Positions 6,339 to 6,390 of a DNA stretch of 6,390 nt are shown piece by piece; positions within the stretch are counted from its first letter, which is position 1, and each line of letters starts with the position of its first letter. Under the pieces are notes generated by a model. That model searched no databases, was not told the origin of the DNA, and saw nothing but the letters and a program-made list of their open reading frames with translations. The DNA lies in assembly GCA_029051445.1 (NCBI GenBank), contig JAIDKP010000393.1, positions 1 to 6,390 of the forward strand, in the 5' to 3' direction. The translations under genes and the position numbers were made by a program. The stretch comes from Muribaculaceae bacterium. Lineage in GTDB: Bacteria > Bacteroidota > Bacteroidia > Bacteroidales > Muribaculaceae.

Positions 6339-6390
6339 GGTCGCGTTGGCATAAGCCACTTCTTTGAGTTAACTTTCCCCAATCCCGAAG

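Noticed and set aside
1..6390. CRISPR array, insertion sequence, tRNA or rRNA
   Set aside because: No regularly spaced repeats, no transposase motifs, no terminal inverted repeats and no tRNA- or rRNA-like sequence were seen on reading.

Overview
The window looks like chromosome from a gut-type Bacteroidales bacterium, most likely Muribaculaceae or a close relative; this is inferred from protein style, not from a marker gene. The signs are a surface lipoprotein with a Cys-Lys-Asp-Tyr-Asp N-terminus, a SusC-like plug domain, a CotH protein with a T9SS-like C-terminal tail, and AT-rich leaders without clear Shine-Dalgarno sites. Two start-proximal TATATTTG boxes also fit the Bacteroidetes -7 consensus TAnnTTTG. 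All four supported genes are on the minus strand, so the text below follows transcription, from right to left.

Right end (6390 to 5567). A short intergenic stretch with a GC-rich hairpin and a -7 box precedes a 221-residue exported protein. It has a carboxypeptidase-regulatory-like domain followed by a TonB-receptor plug domain, and it stops where the beta-barrel of a SusC-type receptor would begin. Only 49 bp later starts a 645-residue exported protein (5517 to 3580) with an F5/8 type C (discoidin-like) domain, a CotH kinase-family domain and a beta-rich tail. The spacing suggests one operon, which ends in a strong rho-independent terminator at 3490-3454, with a second hairpin just before it.

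Middle (3453 to 2454). About 390 bp without a convincing gene holds several short inverted repeats. It leads into a 77-residue helix-turn-helix protein (3024 to 2791). A 337-bp non-coding region follows, carrying a 21-bp-spaced direct repeat, a 12-bp perfect palindrome and a probable promoter.

Left part (2453 to 1). The first 817 complete codons of a large surface lipoprotein are present, in the style of the PL29-N/DUF4988-type Bacteroidales proteins: lipobox, short coiled coil, Gly-X-Asn-Gly tracts and then beta-rich sequence. Its C-terminus lies outside the window.

No mobile element, CRISPR array, tRNA or rRNA was seen. The most unusual item is the pairing of a barrel-less SusC-type plug protein with a secreted CotH-family kinase-like protein. 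The two may act together at the cell envelope, but the sequence does not prove this.
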